Counted from the stretch's first letter, positions 23,758 to 35,210 are shown. The stretch is 64,000 nucleotides of DNA from Ctena decussata (GCA_963989385.1 OZ022503.1:93258638-93322637); one strand, 5' to 3'. Translations and numbers: made by a program. Notes: generated from the sequence alone by a model not told the origin.

Positions 23758-23973
23758 CTCTTGGGTATTATTCATAAAAACAGTTAAGTCGTTGCTATGG
23801 GTTAATTTAAAAAAAAATACTTCCTGCAATTATGAAATTTGCTCCGGGGCAACAGTCGTTTCAGACTGTTCCTCCAGAGCAACTTTTGATAGTTGTAGGG
23901 AAACTCCTTCAAAGAAATTTAGCCTTAGCAACCGCATAGTAAGCACTTAAGTCGTTTTATAAATACGGTCCTA
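23758..23973. mobile_element. Fold-back MITE, family M2, copy 2
   Basis: Right end CTTAAGTCGTTTTATAAATACGG is identical to that of the copy at 9970. The left end is more worn (ATTCATAAAAACAGTTAAGTCG). Inner arms TATGAAATTTGCTC and GAGCAACTTTTGATAG still pair. An extra CAACAGTCGTTTCAGACTGTTCCT hairpin sits in the centre. Confidence 0.8.
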
Positions 23974-23974
23974 G

Positions 23975-24369
23975 ATCAGACGCTGTATACTATGGAGTCT
24001 GAGCTGGCTCTCCACTGTTTTACAAAGGTCCATTTTAAGAAAGCAAAACATGTACACATAAATGATCGAAAAACGTGAATTTGATGATAATGATAATGAA
24101 AAAAAATTGTGTTCTTATTTATGACATATGCATTCACGGAATTTTCCCATACAAATGTACATTATCAGCGTTACAAAAGAACTTGTACTGAGATCGCTGG
24201 TGATAATTAACAATGAGGCTTCTCCAAATTTGGCGGCATAATTCAATTTGTATATCCGTTCCTTACTTTATACGGTAATCGATATGACATCATGTGAAAT
24301 AAGGCTTGATTTTAATATGACTAAGAGAAAACAATTGAATGTGGGCGTATTCGTTCAGCAACAAACTAT
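23975..24369. other. Unannotated sequence
   Basis: No gene or repeat recognised. Confidence 0.5.
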
Positions 24370-24888
24370 GGAACCCCGGAACGGACATATCCTTTCCGTT
24401 ATTTAATCAGAATTAAAATTGAAACGAAACGGAAATTAAAACAATAAACATCTCGTTCAAACGACTTATTATATCGTTTAAACGACAAACGTCAGAACAG
24501 AAATCGAAACAAGAAAACTAGAACGGAAATCAAAACATCAAAAATCTCGTTTAAACGACTTATATCTTTTAAACGGCACACTTGATATTTTTTTTATTTT
24601 TATTTTTTTTTATTTCTGTTCTAATTTTCTTATATCTTTTTTTATTCTGATAAATATCGGATAAGGAAAGTAAATAATACTTCGTTAAAACGACATATTT
24701 GTTGTTTCGATTTCTCTGTTTTTCTTGATTTAATTTCCTTTCTGGTCTTAAACGATATAATATGTCGTTAAAACGATTGAACAAGCTGTTTAAACGAGAC
24801 GTTTGTGGGTTTGATTTCCCTTCAAATTCCCTTGTTTCAAATTCCATTCTGATAAATATCGGAGAGGAAATGTCCCTTCCAGGGTTCC
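24370..24888. mobile_element. Fold-back transposon with ~55-bp inverted termini and GTTTAAACGA subrepeats
   Basis: Left terminus GGAACCCCGGAACGGACAT and right terminus ending ATGTCCCTTCCAGGGTTCC pair, and pairing continues through AATCAGAAT / ATTCTGATAAAT. The inside is filled with GTTTAAACGAC / GTCGTTAAAACGA motifs in both orientations at about 24450-24565 and 24680-24805. No protein frame matches a transposase. I infer a non-autonomous fold-back DNA element of about 519 bp. No convincing target duplication was found. Confidence 0.7.
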
Positions 24889-24889
24889 G

Positions 24890-25083
24890 TACAAAACCCC
24901 TTTCACCAAGTATAATGTTGTAACGGCACAAGATATTATTGTATTACATGTATGACAGTTTGCATTGATGTCTAAATGAAGAATAAAGCAAAATGCAACT
25001 AACTTTCTTAATAACAGGAGTGATTGACTTAAACCTTTTGCTGTCAAAGGCAATTCTAGTCGACATTAAGGAATGGACAGATC

Positions 25084-25131
<48 letters not shown>

Positions 25132-26210
25132 GCGAAGAAACTTTATGCTGCCAAAGTTGATTACATTGTAAATATGACAGCCAGTCATAGAATAATGTAG
25201 CCATAGAAAATACAAAAGAGCAGTATCTAAATCATCACGACAGAATACCTTGAACTGTTAGACACTGAGCTCGCGCAGTTAGGCTTGTTATTCAGTTCCT
25301 TAGTTAGGAGTGGTTTGGTCAGGTGAAGGTGCTGGGTAATTTTCTGCAGTATCAATCAATCAATTTACATATGACAAGCTAATTAAAATATAAACACATA
25401 CAATGTACACGGTCACTCCTAACCTTTTGACCTTTTGAGTGGCTACTTCTATTACTCGATAGCCGGACCATTTTTTGGGAATATGCCTGATTAATTATAG
25501 TGATGGAAATAAAATAAAGATTTATAGGGACATGGGTACTCCTCCATGTTTTTCCGACCTTTTCTTGTTTCCCATTTACTTCACTGAATGACGACACGGT
25601 TGATATTTTTAAACAGTATTTCCATTATATCAGGACGATAGAAAGTTGTTAAAGAAATACTGTCTGCAATGCTATGAAGAATTTCGGAAACTAGTGTTAC
25701 TCTGAAAGACTGCTTAAAAAGAAGCCCAAAATAAAACTGTTAAGAGTTCTTCTTGGGAAGAATTATTTCACTTTTAAATGCATCCTGAATACGACCGTTA
25801 GTGCAAAACTGATCCAAAGAGTGCTCCAAGCAACAGTAATGAAAGTGCCAATCACAATTTCTTTATACACTCGCAGGCACTAAACCGGCTACAGGAAATG
25901 AAATAATGGCGTCTTGAACAGAAAATTTATTAGCAAAAAGACGCAGTGTGCAATAAAAACAGAGATTATATAACAAGTGCATCTGCAACTTGCAGGCAAA
26001 ATGGTTTTAGCATATAATATTTCAGTGCACAGGGAGACGGAGACATTAAAAGTGCAAGCTAATGTAAGGGATATGTAGAGTACCAGACTATTTAATAGAT
26101 ACCGAAAAAGCCTAAAAAATGGGATATCTAAAGTAATAACCGCAACTGATATAGAGTAAAAAGTTTGACTATACAATGCAGTAACGCATCAAAAGTTGTA
26201 AATGTAGGAA
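24890..26210. other. Unannotated sequence with (CT)n microsatellite
   Basis: A (CT)n tract lies at 25087-25129. The hydrophobic 95-codon reverse frame at 25889-26176 is not recognised and has no supporting context. Confidence 0.5.
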
Positions 26211-26212
26211 TG

Positions 26213-26276
26213 GCAAACAGGGTAGACAAAATCAGACTGCCCCCAAAGCAGTCTGATTTTAGTCTACATTGTTTGC
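26213..26276. repeat. Short hairpin repeat (GCAAAC...CAGACTGC)
   Basis: GCAAACAGGGTAGACAAAATC and GATTTTAGTCTACATTGTTTGC enclose CAGACTGC-CCCCAAA-GCAGTCTG. It shares outer GCAAACA/TGTTTGC arms and a gtagac/gtctac step with the element at 26435-26645, which suggests one family. Confidence 0.7.
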
Positions 26277-26434
26277 TGAGACCTTTCTGTCCAAATTAGT
26301 AGAATGTTTTCGGTAATTTGAAATCCAAAATGACCACTGGCGTTAACTGTCAGGACAATTAGATTAAAAATAAAGACGTAATGTTCAAACCAGGAAATGT
26401 TTTGTGTACCGTACAAATGAGTGGGCTGGATATT

Positions 26435-26645
26435 TTAACTCTTTAAGCCCCAGTGACGCAATTAGCAAAATTTGCAAACAGCGTAGATCCTGATGAGGCG
26501 GCTCATAATGAGCCGCCTCATCTAGATCTACACTGTTTGCCCTCTAGTCTTTGAATTCTCAATATAAAAAGTCTTGGACAAGGCATTTTTTTAATTTTTG
26601 CAGACGTAAATTTTGTCGTCTGCTTTTTGGTAGTGAAAGAGTTAA
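26435..26645. mobile_element. Small MITE with TTAACTCTTT ends, 211 bp
   Basis: Terminal inverted repeats TTAACTCTTT and AAAGAGTTAA define the ends. The inside carries a strong hairpin at 26472-26540: TTGCAAACAGCGTAGATC, then TGATGAGGCGGCTCAT, then ATGAGCCGCCTCATC, then GATCTACACTGTTTGC. Non-coding. Confidence 0.7.
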
Positions 26646-26649
26646 GGTG

Positions 26650-27189
26650 GGTTGATACAGCTCTATCTTTTCTTTCTCCCGTTATTTATACAAATCGGTC
26701 AACGTTTGTGACTTCCTTTCAATTTCAGATAGGTATATTCTTTTATAGAATGTTCTCCGAGAAGACCTCTCGTGTAGAGCTGACCTCATTGACCAGGGAT
26801 GCATAAAAAAATTGCAAAATTGCTTTCTTGAAGTACATCTTAGCTGTTTTACTCTGTTTGCAAGTCTCATATCAGATAGTACGGGTAAAAACACAATTAT
26901 GCTGATATTAGCTGCGATGGCTGAAATCAGTGTCTTTTATCATGCATCCACCGCAAAATCCACCTGATAACAGGAGTATGATAATATAATGTGATATCAT
27001 GTCAGTATAGAACGCCATATGTGCGAATGATATCAGGCGGTTCCTTATAATTAAGAAGCGATCGCTGAAGACGATTGGTTACCTACTGATGTTGGCCGTG
27101 ATAACAACGTTCGTTTGGTTAAATGATGTCACCTTCTGAGGTCATGACACATTTCCTACGTCAGCAAGTTCGAACAAAACTGCGTTAAC
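26650..27189. other. Unannotated sequence
   Basis: No gene or repeat recognised; short frames only. Confidence 0.5.
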
Positions 27190-27200
27190 TATGCTTTTCA

Positions 27201-27481
27201 GAGAGGCGCCGTAGTAGAGTGGTTAGAGTGGCTGGATTATTGTGCAGAAAGTCACCGGAAGGTCCTGAGTTCGCGGCTCACCGTCGCCATCCGGCGACTG
27301 GACAACTCTCTCTGTCAACTCAGCAGTAAATGGGTACCTGTTTCGAATTAGGGAAGGATAAGGCAGCGAAAGGAGAGACATGGGCTCCGCCTTTCATCAG
27401 TTGTGCCCAAGATACAGTGGGTCTCCAACCCCACTGCCCCTACGGCTATTAGGCTATGGGAAACCTTTATCTTTACCCTTT
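27201..27481 (+). mobile_element. tRNA-derived SINE, family S2, forward copy
   Basis: The head holds an A-box-like TAGAGTGGTTAGAGTGGC at 27213-27230 and a B-box-like GAGTTCGCGGCTC near 27268. The body runs through TTTCGAATTAGGGAAGGATA to a tail CTATGGGAAACCTTTATCTT. The flanks TATGCTTTTCA (27190-27200) and TATACTTTTCA (27482-27492) match at 10 of 11 bases, a likely target-site duplication. The second copy is reversed at 6122-6437. Confidence 0.8.
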
Positions 27482-27563
27482 TATACTTTTCATTTGTTTG
27501 ACGCTCCTTTTGCCTTAAAACCTTCTAATGATGCATGATAAATAGAAAACCATGTGTTTTTTT

Positions 27564-27660
27564 ATATCAAGTTTATCAGGCTCACACAGAGCCTGATAAA
27601 CAAGGCAAGCCTTGACATTCCTACGCTGTTTCTGATCTCGGCTGATAAACTTGATATCAA
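27564..27660. repeat. Fold-back hairpin (ATATCAAGTTTATCAG)
   Basis: ATATCAAGTTTATCAG at the left pairs with CTGATAAACTTGATATC at the right. An inner hairpin, TTTATCAGGCTC-ACACA-GAGCCTGATAAA, occupies the left half. About 97 bp, probably a very short fold-back element. Confidence 0.7.
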
Positions 27661-27664
27661 AAGA

Positions 27665-29130
27665 AACTAGCATGGTATTCTCTAGTTATTGGCAAGGCTA
27701 GTCGGCAAGTCGACGTTTCGTTTGTTTTCGAAAACAGCCAGGCTAACATTGTCCAGAAGTGAATATTGTTCAAGGTTACTTTTACATAAAGGATCTTACA
27801 CGAGTGTTCTTTTCTTATGAATTTATGAAACGAGTCTTCGGCGAGTTTCATATATTTCATATGAAATTATCACGGGTTTAATATTCTGTTTATCATATGA
27901 CCCTTAAAAATGGAATTTTAACGCTTTTTAACTAAACATTATTTCAATAAGAAAACACACATGCTGTGTCATGCTCTTAGAGAATTGACCCCGACCGACC
28001 CGACTTACTGCTATATAAACTCGGGTTACTCGGGGTATCGATTTCACATGTGTTTCTAATGGAACTGGCCGTATAATCCTCCGGTAAACCAATAAATGAT
28101 ACATAATTATGCAACTTCGCAGCAGTGCCCCAGGCGGTGAAGATAACGCTGCTAACCGATTTTCTCTAGTTAAAAGTAAAACATAAATATCCCGCATCCT
28201 AATCTTGATATAAACTAGAAAATCGAAATCCTGGTTAAACGTTATGTTGTTTAGGCATTTTGAATGGATTTCTATGTTAAAAATTAAGCGTTTTGTAATA
28301 TGACAATTTTGTAATGGCACGGGAACCAGCGAAACAGCATTCCCTCTTTTACAGCCTTTATAAAAAAATAGTTCCAGTTGTATTGCTAACTTATTTTCGT
28401 GTGATACTTCAAAAATATGTCTTCAAACACACTGACTGTATTTAGAATAAAAGTAGACAAAACTTTATCATTGGATATGCGATTTTCTAGAGTATTTTAT
28501 GAGAGCGTTCTTTAATCGGCGCACTAATACTGTGAATCAGGCTGATACCTGCAGTGTCCAGATAATTAGGTGATGGCGAAAACATCTGGTCTGATTATCA
28601 GTTAGGCATAAATTTTAGGTTATTTTTCTCTAAGAGGATGTACACATCATGTTGTTGACATGAACGTTTGGAATGACGTAACATGTATGCGCCAAAGTGT
28701 TATTACACTTGTGGTCATACGATTTTTGACACGATGTCATCCACTAAATATTAGTCACGTCATAAAATCTTATCTCTACAGACAATTTACTACCAGATGC
28801 CAGGCTCCCATAATTATTTGATAATCAGATATAGTTTTTAAACTGCTTGCATCTTGGCAATTAAATTGTTTGAGCTGCAAACATATCTCGGGGGCTAAAA
28901 TAATATCGACAGTTGATACACTGTTACAGTTCATCCTGGAATAACTCGTAAGTGATGAGGTAAAACAGAATGTTCTGATTTCTGTTGACTTTTGCTGAAG
29001 TTAGCTAGACTGTAAATATAACCAAGAAAGACAAAGGTAAATTTCTGTTTGTATTGTAGCATATAATTCGTACATGGGCAGATGTTTTTTATTGTGTCCT
29101 TTTCATCCAATTATAGTAAACAAAAATAAA
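27665..29130. other. Unannotated sequence
   Basis: A 130-codon reverse frame at 27928-28320 has no recognisable domain. Nothing else stands out. Confidence 0.5.
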
Positions 29131-29136
29131 AAAGGT

Positions 29137-29296
29137 GTGACGGTAGAAGGTCACAGATATAAATAGATATGCAAATTACAAACTCGGTAGTTTGTGGTCG
29201 AGTAAATGTTGGGGTATATAAGCAAATAAACCGCCCTTGGTGGGTGAGCATGCTTTTCCACTGACGGGGTTTGTTTGCAGGTCGGCCCACGTTACA
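29137..29296 (+). repeat. 5' LTR of the TRIM
   Basis: 160 bp, starting TGTGACGGTAGAAGGTCACA and ending GGCCCACGTTACA. It contains a possible TATA box (GGGTATATAAG, 29211-29221) and AATAAA at 29225-29230, the expected promoter and polyadenylation signals of an LTR. Confidence 0.88.
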
Positions 29297-29298
29297 TT

Positions 29299-29316
29299 TG
29301 GTGGCAGCGGTGGGAT
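29299..29316 (+). promoter_or_regulatory. tRNA-Leu primer-binding site of the TRIM
   Basis: TGGTGGCAGCGGTGGGAT is complementary to the 3' end of animal tRNA-Leu (...ATCCCACCGCTGCCACCA), as I recall that sequence. It lies 2 nt after the 5' LTR, the normal position. Confidence 0.8.
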
Positions 29317-29387
29317 AATGACAACTGCCAGACCGGAGTTGCCTTACCCATGTAATTCCCAGGCCAAGTCTCGGGACGAGATTTCTT

Positions 29388-29398
29388 GGAGGGGAAAG
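29388..29398 (+). promoter_or_regulatory. Polypurine tract of the TRIM
   Basis: GGAGGGGAAAG lies 3 nt before the 3' LTR, the normal site for plus-strand priming. Confidence 0.8.
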
Positions 29399-29401
29399 TA
29401 A

Positions 29402-29564
29402 TGTGACGGTAGAAGGTCACAGATATAAATAGATTTGCAAATTACAAACTCGGTAGTTTGTGGTCGCGTAAATGTTGGGGTATATAAACACAAATAAACC
29501 GCCCTTGGTGGGTGAGCATGCTTTTCCACTGACGGGGTTTGTTTGCAGGTCGGCCCACGTTACA
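29402..29564 (+). repeat. 3' LTR of the TRIM
   Basis: 163 bp and almost identical to the 5' copy. Visible differences are a few substitutions (for example gatatgc/gatttgc, gtcgagt/gtcgcgt) and a short insertion near the TATA box (ataagc/ataaacac). Such low divergence points to a fairly recent insertion. Confidence 0.88.
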
Positions 29565-29569
29565 AAGGC

Positions 29570-32425
29570 ATTATATTTCTTCCTACCGTAGTCGGGAAAA
29601 TTCAGGTTTAAACATCATTTTTAGTCAGGAATAAGTAATTAGTTTCTAAAACTGCAGTCATATAAAATTCAAGATTTCTGGGTATAGCAATTTTATGCTA
29701 TTTAAATGTCGCAAGGGCTACTTTTCTGCTTTTTCTTTGGTTTGCTCAGAACCAAACAGTTTCAAGAAACAGTTTTAAAACTAAAAACCAATGAGGCCGT
29801 TGAGATTGAAAAACAATCCATGAAATATCGAAGACAAGATGAAAACGACAAACAGGTATATACATGTAGGAACTATGGCGTCTCTAAAATCTCTATCTGT
29901 TTTATCCAGAGGTAGATACTTTAGGTATTTTGAATCTTTTTACTTTATTTTTCAGGGAGTGATTACAATCAACGTTAGCGTTTAAGGGTTCATCACACCA
30001 CCAAGTGGGTGGGGAATGGTCTGAAAACATACTTTGAAATTTTTTACTTATACTTGTGAAATATGAAGTTTTGCCTATCCCAAATGTAATTTCTATGTGT
30101 TAGCAAGATATATTGAGAGGAACTTTAAATATAACATTTAAAATGAGAAATTAGAGGAAAAATACAAGGTGGCCAGGACTTCCATTAGAACTCATAAACC
30201 AGAGATAATGGCATAAAACTATTCCGGCATGTTAAAAGTGTCAAGCATGAACTACAATCTCCCACAGTTGCAAAGCCTTTTAACTGTCTACTTTTTAAGA
30301 AACCCCTTCAATGTTGGTCTCGTGTATCATGAAGTCACTGAGGTCGCCATTTCTTCATTCATTAAAATTGTAAACAAAAACTTTCAGTATCCGCTCTCAC
30401 CAAAGCAAGTATTGAACACTGCATGACTGTATCAGTTAAAAGCAAGTACTATTCTAAATGCAAACATGTGCATGATATGGGCGATCAAAGCACAGATGTT
30501 GACATTGTAGCAGTAAAATCTGTAAGGTCGTGGATAAGTTTTTGCATTGTTTTGATTCTCACAAGAACACACGAACCGCTTAACAATTTATTCTTGCGCA
30601 TTTCGCGGGGTTGGTAAAACCCCGAACAACATACCAAAATCCGGAACCAATTTCCCGGTACCAGCCTCACAACAATATAGTTTGCATTGATTTAACAGCC
30701 TAAGTCTATCTTATTCATTGTCATGTCACAGTGCCAGGTCTTTGAATCCTGTCTCCGTGTCAAAGAAAAAAATAATGAGACAATATCAATGATGAAAATT
30801 GTGCTCCAGTACATGTTCAGAGTTCCCAAAATTAAGCATAAATTCACTATACAGTATCTAAATAGGTTTGAAGTTTATGAATTTATATTTAGGATAAAGT
30901 TGTATGATCATTATATCATAACAGTGGGTGTTTTAATCCGCTTAAATTTACTGTTCAATGCAACTGTGGTACCGGAATCGGGTCCCGACTTTTCAATTGC
31001 ATTCTCGGCTTTTAGATGCTGCATGGGAGACTAATCTTGCTATCTTGAGTAACTCTTCGAGAAACAATAAATAATCGAATTCAGATGATTAAAAAGATAT
31101 GAAATATAGTTAATTACTATAGCGCTTATCGAAGGACTATTCCATGTTTTCAAGCAAAACAGTCTGTGTTATAAATAATGAAATAAGGTGGGTAACTATA
31201 TTTCATGTCGCATCTTTTTCCAGATGAGTTGTTGGGCCTTTCCGATTTTACTTTGCAAAACATAAACAAATATGGAAACTTAATTTTTCGCCAATATATT
31301 ATGAAGAAAGCGGTGATCGAGGGAAGAATTGCTGAATAAAAACACAGACAATTGTTGTCTATTGGATGAAAATAATCTGCGATTGTGTTACGTTGATTAA
31401 AGGTATTTTATAGCTTCTGAAACTAATTTACACATTTCAATGACACGTGTTTACGTGAAACTGCCGAAGCACGTGTTGGGCAAGCTGTTTGGAATGTTAG
31501 AGAGTAGGGTGGCACATTCATACAATGAACAGATGTTTATGAGATAAAAAATAAAGTTGTGGTTTCTAGGACAAGTAACAGCAGTAACTATTTTGGCTTA
31601 GCTGTGTCCTAATTTTTAAATATATACTGGTGTTGTGGACACATCAGTGCAAATTTATTGGGAAATTAATAAGGAAAAGAAGATGCAGAAAAACCAATGT
31701 TTCGGGGCATCAGTTCACGGACACATCTTTTATTTCAAGATTTTGCATGGAACAGAAAAAAGGTGACAGTGATAAATTTTTCACATTATCATCATATCAG
31801 GTAACCAGAGACCATTCCTGTTAGTAACAGAAGTCCATATTGTTGACATTTGGAACACATTGCCAGACTGTTGTTTTGGCAGCCTTTGCTAACGTGTTCA
31901 AGAATCGTTTGAACATTCACTGGCATATCCATCCTTTTAATAGAAACGTATCCATACCAATTTTAGTGCGACAGATGCGCGTTTCTGTATTTAACTGAGA
32001 TTTACAGAGAGATTCTATTTTATTGTCTGACCTGCGGCTATCAGAAGCGATACATAAGTATTGCTTTTATGGCATCATTATTAGTGTCAGCGGCCTAAAA
32101 TTTTGGCAACTTCTCTGATTCAGCTCTCTTTTGAAACAGTGCTGTGACAGGGGAGATACCATCAACCCTGCAATTATTATTACATTTCCACCACTAGAAA
32201 TTTGTCTGTTGGTTAAAGTAAAATTAGCCATTCGTTCATTTCCTTGTGAGTGAATTATAAATTTTATACTTGATTTAAGTTCATTTCATGTGAACTTCGG
32301 GAAAAAAAATAAATAAAAAACAAAGAAAGATCTTTTTGTGAAGCTCCTTTTTTGGAAGAAAAATATTGTAACTGTGTACTATAGGTACAAAGTATTAGAC
32401 TTTTACATTAGATTTTTGCACAGTG
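29570..32425. other. Unannotated 2.9-kb sequence
   Basis: Several frames of 60-103 codons (29706-29915, 30229-30426, 30423-30617, 30723-31034) do not resemble known proteins. A small hairpin CGGGGTTGGTAAAACCCCG lies at 30606-30624. No repeat family of this window is found here, so it is the longest stretch free of recognised repeats. Confidence 0.5.
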
Positions 32426-32427
32426 AT

Positions 32428-32632
32428 CCAGATAAGAGGAGGTTACAGGGATAATTTAGAGATAATTTCTGATACTTCTGCATGAAATATAAGTTCTGAC
32501 CCCTCATTAGAACCACCTCACTGAGACAGTTCTAATGAGGTGTCACAACATATTTTTGGTTAAGAGATAAGAAAAATAGAAAAAGTATCTGAGAATTATC
32601 CTCAAAAAACACCTTATCTGGAGCCCTGAAAT
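32428..32632. mobile_element. Fold-back repeat, family M3, copy 2
   Basis: Outer arms ATCCAGATAAGAGGAGG near 32427 and CACCTTATCTGGAG at 32620 pair. The inner hairpin at 32501-32546 is CCTCATTAGAACCACCTC-ACTGAGACAGTTCTAATGAGG. The inner hairpin and GTCACAACA following it match the copy at 12200-12430. Confidence 0.7.
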
Positions 32633-32847
32633 AATTTTACACCTCCACTTTTTTTCTTTTTTTTTATGGTTACAGAATTTGAAGGCTAAAATCGAAGTCT
32701 TCATAATAAACTGTTATCAACTGAATCAATGAAAATTCTTCAAATTTGTAGGTGAGCTGTCTCTAAAATGTGTGTTGTTGAATACTGTCTTAGTTGGGGC
32801 ATGCATGGTGATTTAATTATAAGATTACTCAGTTACTGGTTTTTATA

Positions 32848-33745
32848 CCCTGCCACACGTTAGTGGCGGGGTATTATGTTTTCCTGCTGGCTGTCCGTGT
32901 GTCCGTCGTATGTACGTCCGTCCATCTGTCCGTCCGTGTGCACTTCATTTCCGTTCGATAACTTTAGTATTTATGAACTGATTTTCTTCAAACTTGGCTT
33001 GTGCATTGGTCTTGAGAATATCTCAGTTGGGATTGTTAATGGGAAAATTTCCATTTCTTCTGATGGAGTTATTGCCCTTGTCAATGTCTTAAAAATAGGT
33101 TTTGGTCTATAGTTCTTTTACACTTTGAAATATCTTGATGAAATTTCACAGAAATGATTGCAGTAACATAAGCTTTCTGTTACAAGTGGATTTTTGTCCA
33201 CCTGGGGTATCTGCCCCTGCCCTGGTGCTATATACATGTATTAAATAACGAAAAAAAATGTATAAAAGAGTTGAAAGGGGATTTTCTGAAACTTGTAACA
33301 AATTATCATATTGATATAAGCTTTCCGTCTTGATAAAAACAATTGTTCCCCAGTGGTTACCTGCCCCTGACACATGCTATATACATGTATCAAATCATGA
33401 AAAAATCTATATAAAATCAGACTTTTGGTATATCTTGATGAAATTCCACAGAAATAAGCTTTCTGTTACAAGCAGAATTTAGTCCACTTGGGTTACCTGC
33501 CCCAGGGCTATATACATGTATAAAATTATGAAAAAAATCTGTATAAAATCAAAGATGAACAGGATTTTCCTGAAACTTGCAACACGTTATCAAGGTAATA
33601 AGAGCTTCATGTCATGATCAAAATTTCGTCCCCAGCGGTTATCTACCCCTGCCCCAAGGCTATATACATGTATAAAATGATAATAAAAATCGTGTAAAAA
33701 TGTACAAAAAGGTAAAAGAAGTGATATTGGTTGGCAGTGGCGGGG
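32848..33745. mobile_element. Pearl-like element, ~150-bp units
   Basis: The left end is a hairpin, TACCCTGCCACACGTTAGTGGCGGGGTA (32848-32875), followed by GTCCGTCC-type microsatellite at 32900-32940. The anchor 'ctatatacatgta' recurs at 33229, 33378, 33508 and 33660, with periods of 149, 130 and 152 bp. The right end repeats GTGGCGGGGTATTA at 33735-33749. Non-coding; the 78-codon frame at the left reads the microsatellite. Confidence 0.75.
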
Positions 33746-33759
33746 TATTACGCAGTCGT

Positions 33760-34515
33760 TTACGATGCTTTTATTCCAACATATTTTTGTTTGAGTGGAT
33801 TATCATTTTCAGAGACCCTCAAAGTTTGGCAGTTTTAAGCCCTTTGTTCAATTTTTTCCACCAAACTCAATACCAGTGAGGGAGAAGAAAGTTTCAAATA
33901 TACAATATTATTTTTTCTTCTTCAAAGTTGAAGAGGCGTATTGTTTTTGCCTTGTTGTGTTTTTAAGGGGGTTGATTTGTGAGTATTCACCTTTCATTAT
34001 CTTCACTATTACTGCTAACTTTTGTATTTGTGTGTGTTATGGAGGGGGAGACCGTGGGGGAATGGAAAGAAGAGATAGGAGAATAATATTTATAGCTGTC
34101 CAAAACAGTTGTGCTGGAAACAGTTTATTACTCAAAGCATGTTCTTACTTTCATGGTCTGTAATTATCTCCCCAAGATTTATTTTATTGCATATAATGTC
34201 CACCATACCTTTATTTTGGAACTATTTTGTGACTAAAACATGGTGGATATTTCAGATTTTTGTTTTCAGGTAGTGGGTGTCTGTTGAATTGATTTTTGTA
34301 TTTGTTATTTGTTTCTATGCAATTTTCATTCTGGGAGATTGTAGAAGGGTGTTTGGAGATTTTATCAGGGTAATTATTTTTGGGTAGAATTTCATCCACA
34401 TGGACTTTGGGCGTCCTTGGGATAGCCAAGTCTCAGATATGCTAATTGTCTTCATGATTGCTTTTATTATACATGTTATACCCTAGAATGATGTTCAGGT
34501 GGTATGTAACATTGA
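33760..34515. other. Unannotated sequence
   Basis: A 122-codon frame at 33795-34163 is Phe- and Cys-rich and not recognised. No repeat identified. Confidence 0.5.
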
Positions 34516-34518
34516 AGG

Positions 34519-34726
34519 TTTGGTTGATTGGTTGATTTGATGCTTAACGTCCACGGTAAACAACTAAGGTCATGTCGGGACGGTCAGTTAACCTAACCAC
34601 ACTATTCCTTGGCAGGCTTAGACCTCCTAAGCGGTTTACCAGTACTAAGTGCACATACTTTCGCCAGTAACTGACAACTGCCCTTCTTGAATCAGCGGAA
34701 GGAGAAACGAAAGTATGTGGCCAGCT
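34519..34726 (-). mobile_element. SINE family S1, reverse copy without tRNA head
   Basis: Matches the reverse copy at 40231 almost base for base from GGTTGATTTGATGCTTAACG to CGAAAGTATGTGGCCAG. It then diverges before the tRNA-like head. A copy broken at its 5' end is typical of incomplete reverse transcription. Confidence 0.82.
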
Positions 34727-34749
34727 TGAAAGCTTTGTGACAGACCCAG

Positions 34750-35060
34750 TTATTTTTAAAAAAAATGTAACTCACATTTTTCAACGTACCCCACCCACTA
34801 CACATTGTGATGAACCCTTAAAGTGTTTTCTGTGCGTAGTGGAAATAATGTTTCCTGTGTGCATGAAAACTTTCTGCTGCACAAGCGCAAATTAAAGTTA
34901 ATTTCTTTCATCTATATAGACATAAAAAATTACATGCGGCTGACAGAGAGCAAACATACCAAAACAAATAATAAGTAAATGAATTAATGCGAAAAATAGG
35001 CAATAAATATCACTTGAAATAGAGGTTCGCGCCAAATCCGAGGGCTGATACTAGGGCTGA
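34750..35060. other. Unannotated sequence
   Basis: No gene or repeat recognised. Confidence 0.5.
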
Positions 35061-35210
35061 GATAATTCTATCCCGCCCTACACGCGATGTGATCTCGGCC
35101 CTACACGCGACTTTTGGACAACATGGCTGGACAGCGCTTTCTGACAGGGCTATAATGGTTGGGCCAAATATCTAATATCAAGGGCAATACTAGTAACAGT
35201 ATATGATAAA
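35061..35210. repeat. 150-bp direct repeat D, left copy
   Basis: Shares about 88-90% identity by eye with 35761-35910, including TCCCGCCCTA, GATCTCGGCCCTACACG and GACAGGGCTATAATG. The copies start exactly 700 bp apart. Their ends are not TG...CA and no target duplication is evident, so I do not call them LTRs. Confidence 0.8.

Larger units (their letters stand above)
29137..29564 (+). mobile_element. TRIM: miniature LTR retrotransposon, 428 bp
   Basis: Two nearly identical direct repeats of 160 and 163 bp flank a 105-bp centre. Ends are TG...CA within TGTGACG / CGTTACA. The element is bordered by a 4-bp duplication AAGG (29133-29136 and 29565-29568). The centre starts with a tRNA-Leu primer-binding site and ends with a polypurine tract. 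There is no room for gag or pol, so it must depend on enzymes of a larger LTR element. By these ends and the 4-bp duplication I infer Ty3/gypsy-type parentage. Confidence 0.88.

Noticed and set aside
26489..26524. CTGATGAGGCGGC as a hammerhead core
   Set aside because: The downstream arm is GCCGCCTCATC with no GAAA segment and no cleavage site. It is the hairpin of a small MITE.
27928..28320. 130-codon reverse frame as a gene
   Set aside because: No recognisable motif; length is within chance for a 64-kb six-frame scan.
33795..34163. 122-codon frame as a gene
   Set aside because: Composition is low-complexity (Phe, Cys, Gly, Arg) and nothing in it resembles a known domain.
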